This document shows positions 12,976 through 13,007 of a DNA stretch of 13,007 nucleotides, one piece after another. The position numbers were made by a program, and so were the translations under genes. Under the pieces are notes generated by a model. The model saw nothing but the letters and a program-made list of their open reading frames with translations. It was not told where the DNA came from and ran no database searches. Source of the DNA: an uncultured Actinomyces sp. (GTDB lineage Bacteria; Actinomycetota; Actinomycetes; Actinomycetales; Actinomycetaceae); contig CABKMZ010000049.1 in NCBI GenBank assembly GCA_902373545.1, forward strand, positions 1 through 13,007, in the 5' to 3' direction. Numbering within the stretch: position 1 is the first letter of the stretch; each line of letters begins with the position of its first letter.

Positions 12976-13007
12976 AGCAACCACGGGGGGTTTTGCGACC
13001 ATAGACC
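12976..13007 (+). repeat. G6-TTTTGCGACCATAGACC repeat, copy 3 (cut by window end)
   Basis: Core from 12985 to the last base of the window, preceded by AGCAACCACG as in copy 2. The array may continue beyond the window. Confidence 0.85.

Noticed and set aside
12277..13002. 241-codon minus-strand frame and shorter overlapping frames
   Set aside because: Cys/Trp/Arg-rich with peptides repeated in different frames (MVAKPP, YGRKTPR) that arise from the DNA repeats, and no motif or convincing ribosome site.

Overview
The window comes from a high-GC Gram-positive actinobacterium, most likely the Actinomyces/Schaalia group. That placement is inferred from the GC-rich core genes, GTG starts, the chromosomal ParA/ParB type and the type VII (ESX-like) effector genes. 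It lies in the origin-proximal centromere region. parA (11048-11926) and parB (9590-10873) are both on the minus strand, and six perfect copies of the 16-bp ParB site parS (TGTTTCACGTGAAACA) lie at 227, 5078, 5819, 10457, 10904 and 11027.

Positions 1-5700 are an accessory island on the minus strand, read right to left. It starts with an orphan immunity-like gene (5182-5700), then a parS and a near-consensus promoter. The promoter drives a tight operon: a YbaB/EbfC-like protein (4503-4964), a small EspC-like type VII substrate (4195-4506) and a 559-aa polymorphic toxin (2528-4207). The toxin's C-terminal domain carries a D-x12-E-x-K nuclease motif. It is followed by its probable immunity gene (2000-2518) and two further paralogues (1146-1664 and 305-823), each preceded by a copied scrap of the toxin 3' end. 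The four immunity paralogues align without gaps at 172 residues and differ mainly in two patches. The detached copy is a mosaic of two others. No secretion machinery is in the window, so export would depend on an ESX system elsewhere.

Positions 5958-8394 (plus strand) hold a two-gene unit, a class I/II aminotransferase and a D-Ala-D-Ala ligase family protein, ended by a strong GC-rich hairpin. It converges on a HAD-family hydrolase gene (8814-9443, minus), with a repeat-bearing gap between them.

Positions 9590-11926 are the parB and parA genes, with parS inside parB and two more between the genes. An 11-bp inverted repeat lies upstream of parA. Beyond it (about 12006-13007) I find no credible gene, although rsmG often sits there in this type of locus. 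That kilobase holds degenerate repeats and three direct copies plus one inverted, diverged copy of a G6-TTTTGCGACCATAGACC element. The most notable biology is the toxin and modular immunity array embedded between centromere sites.
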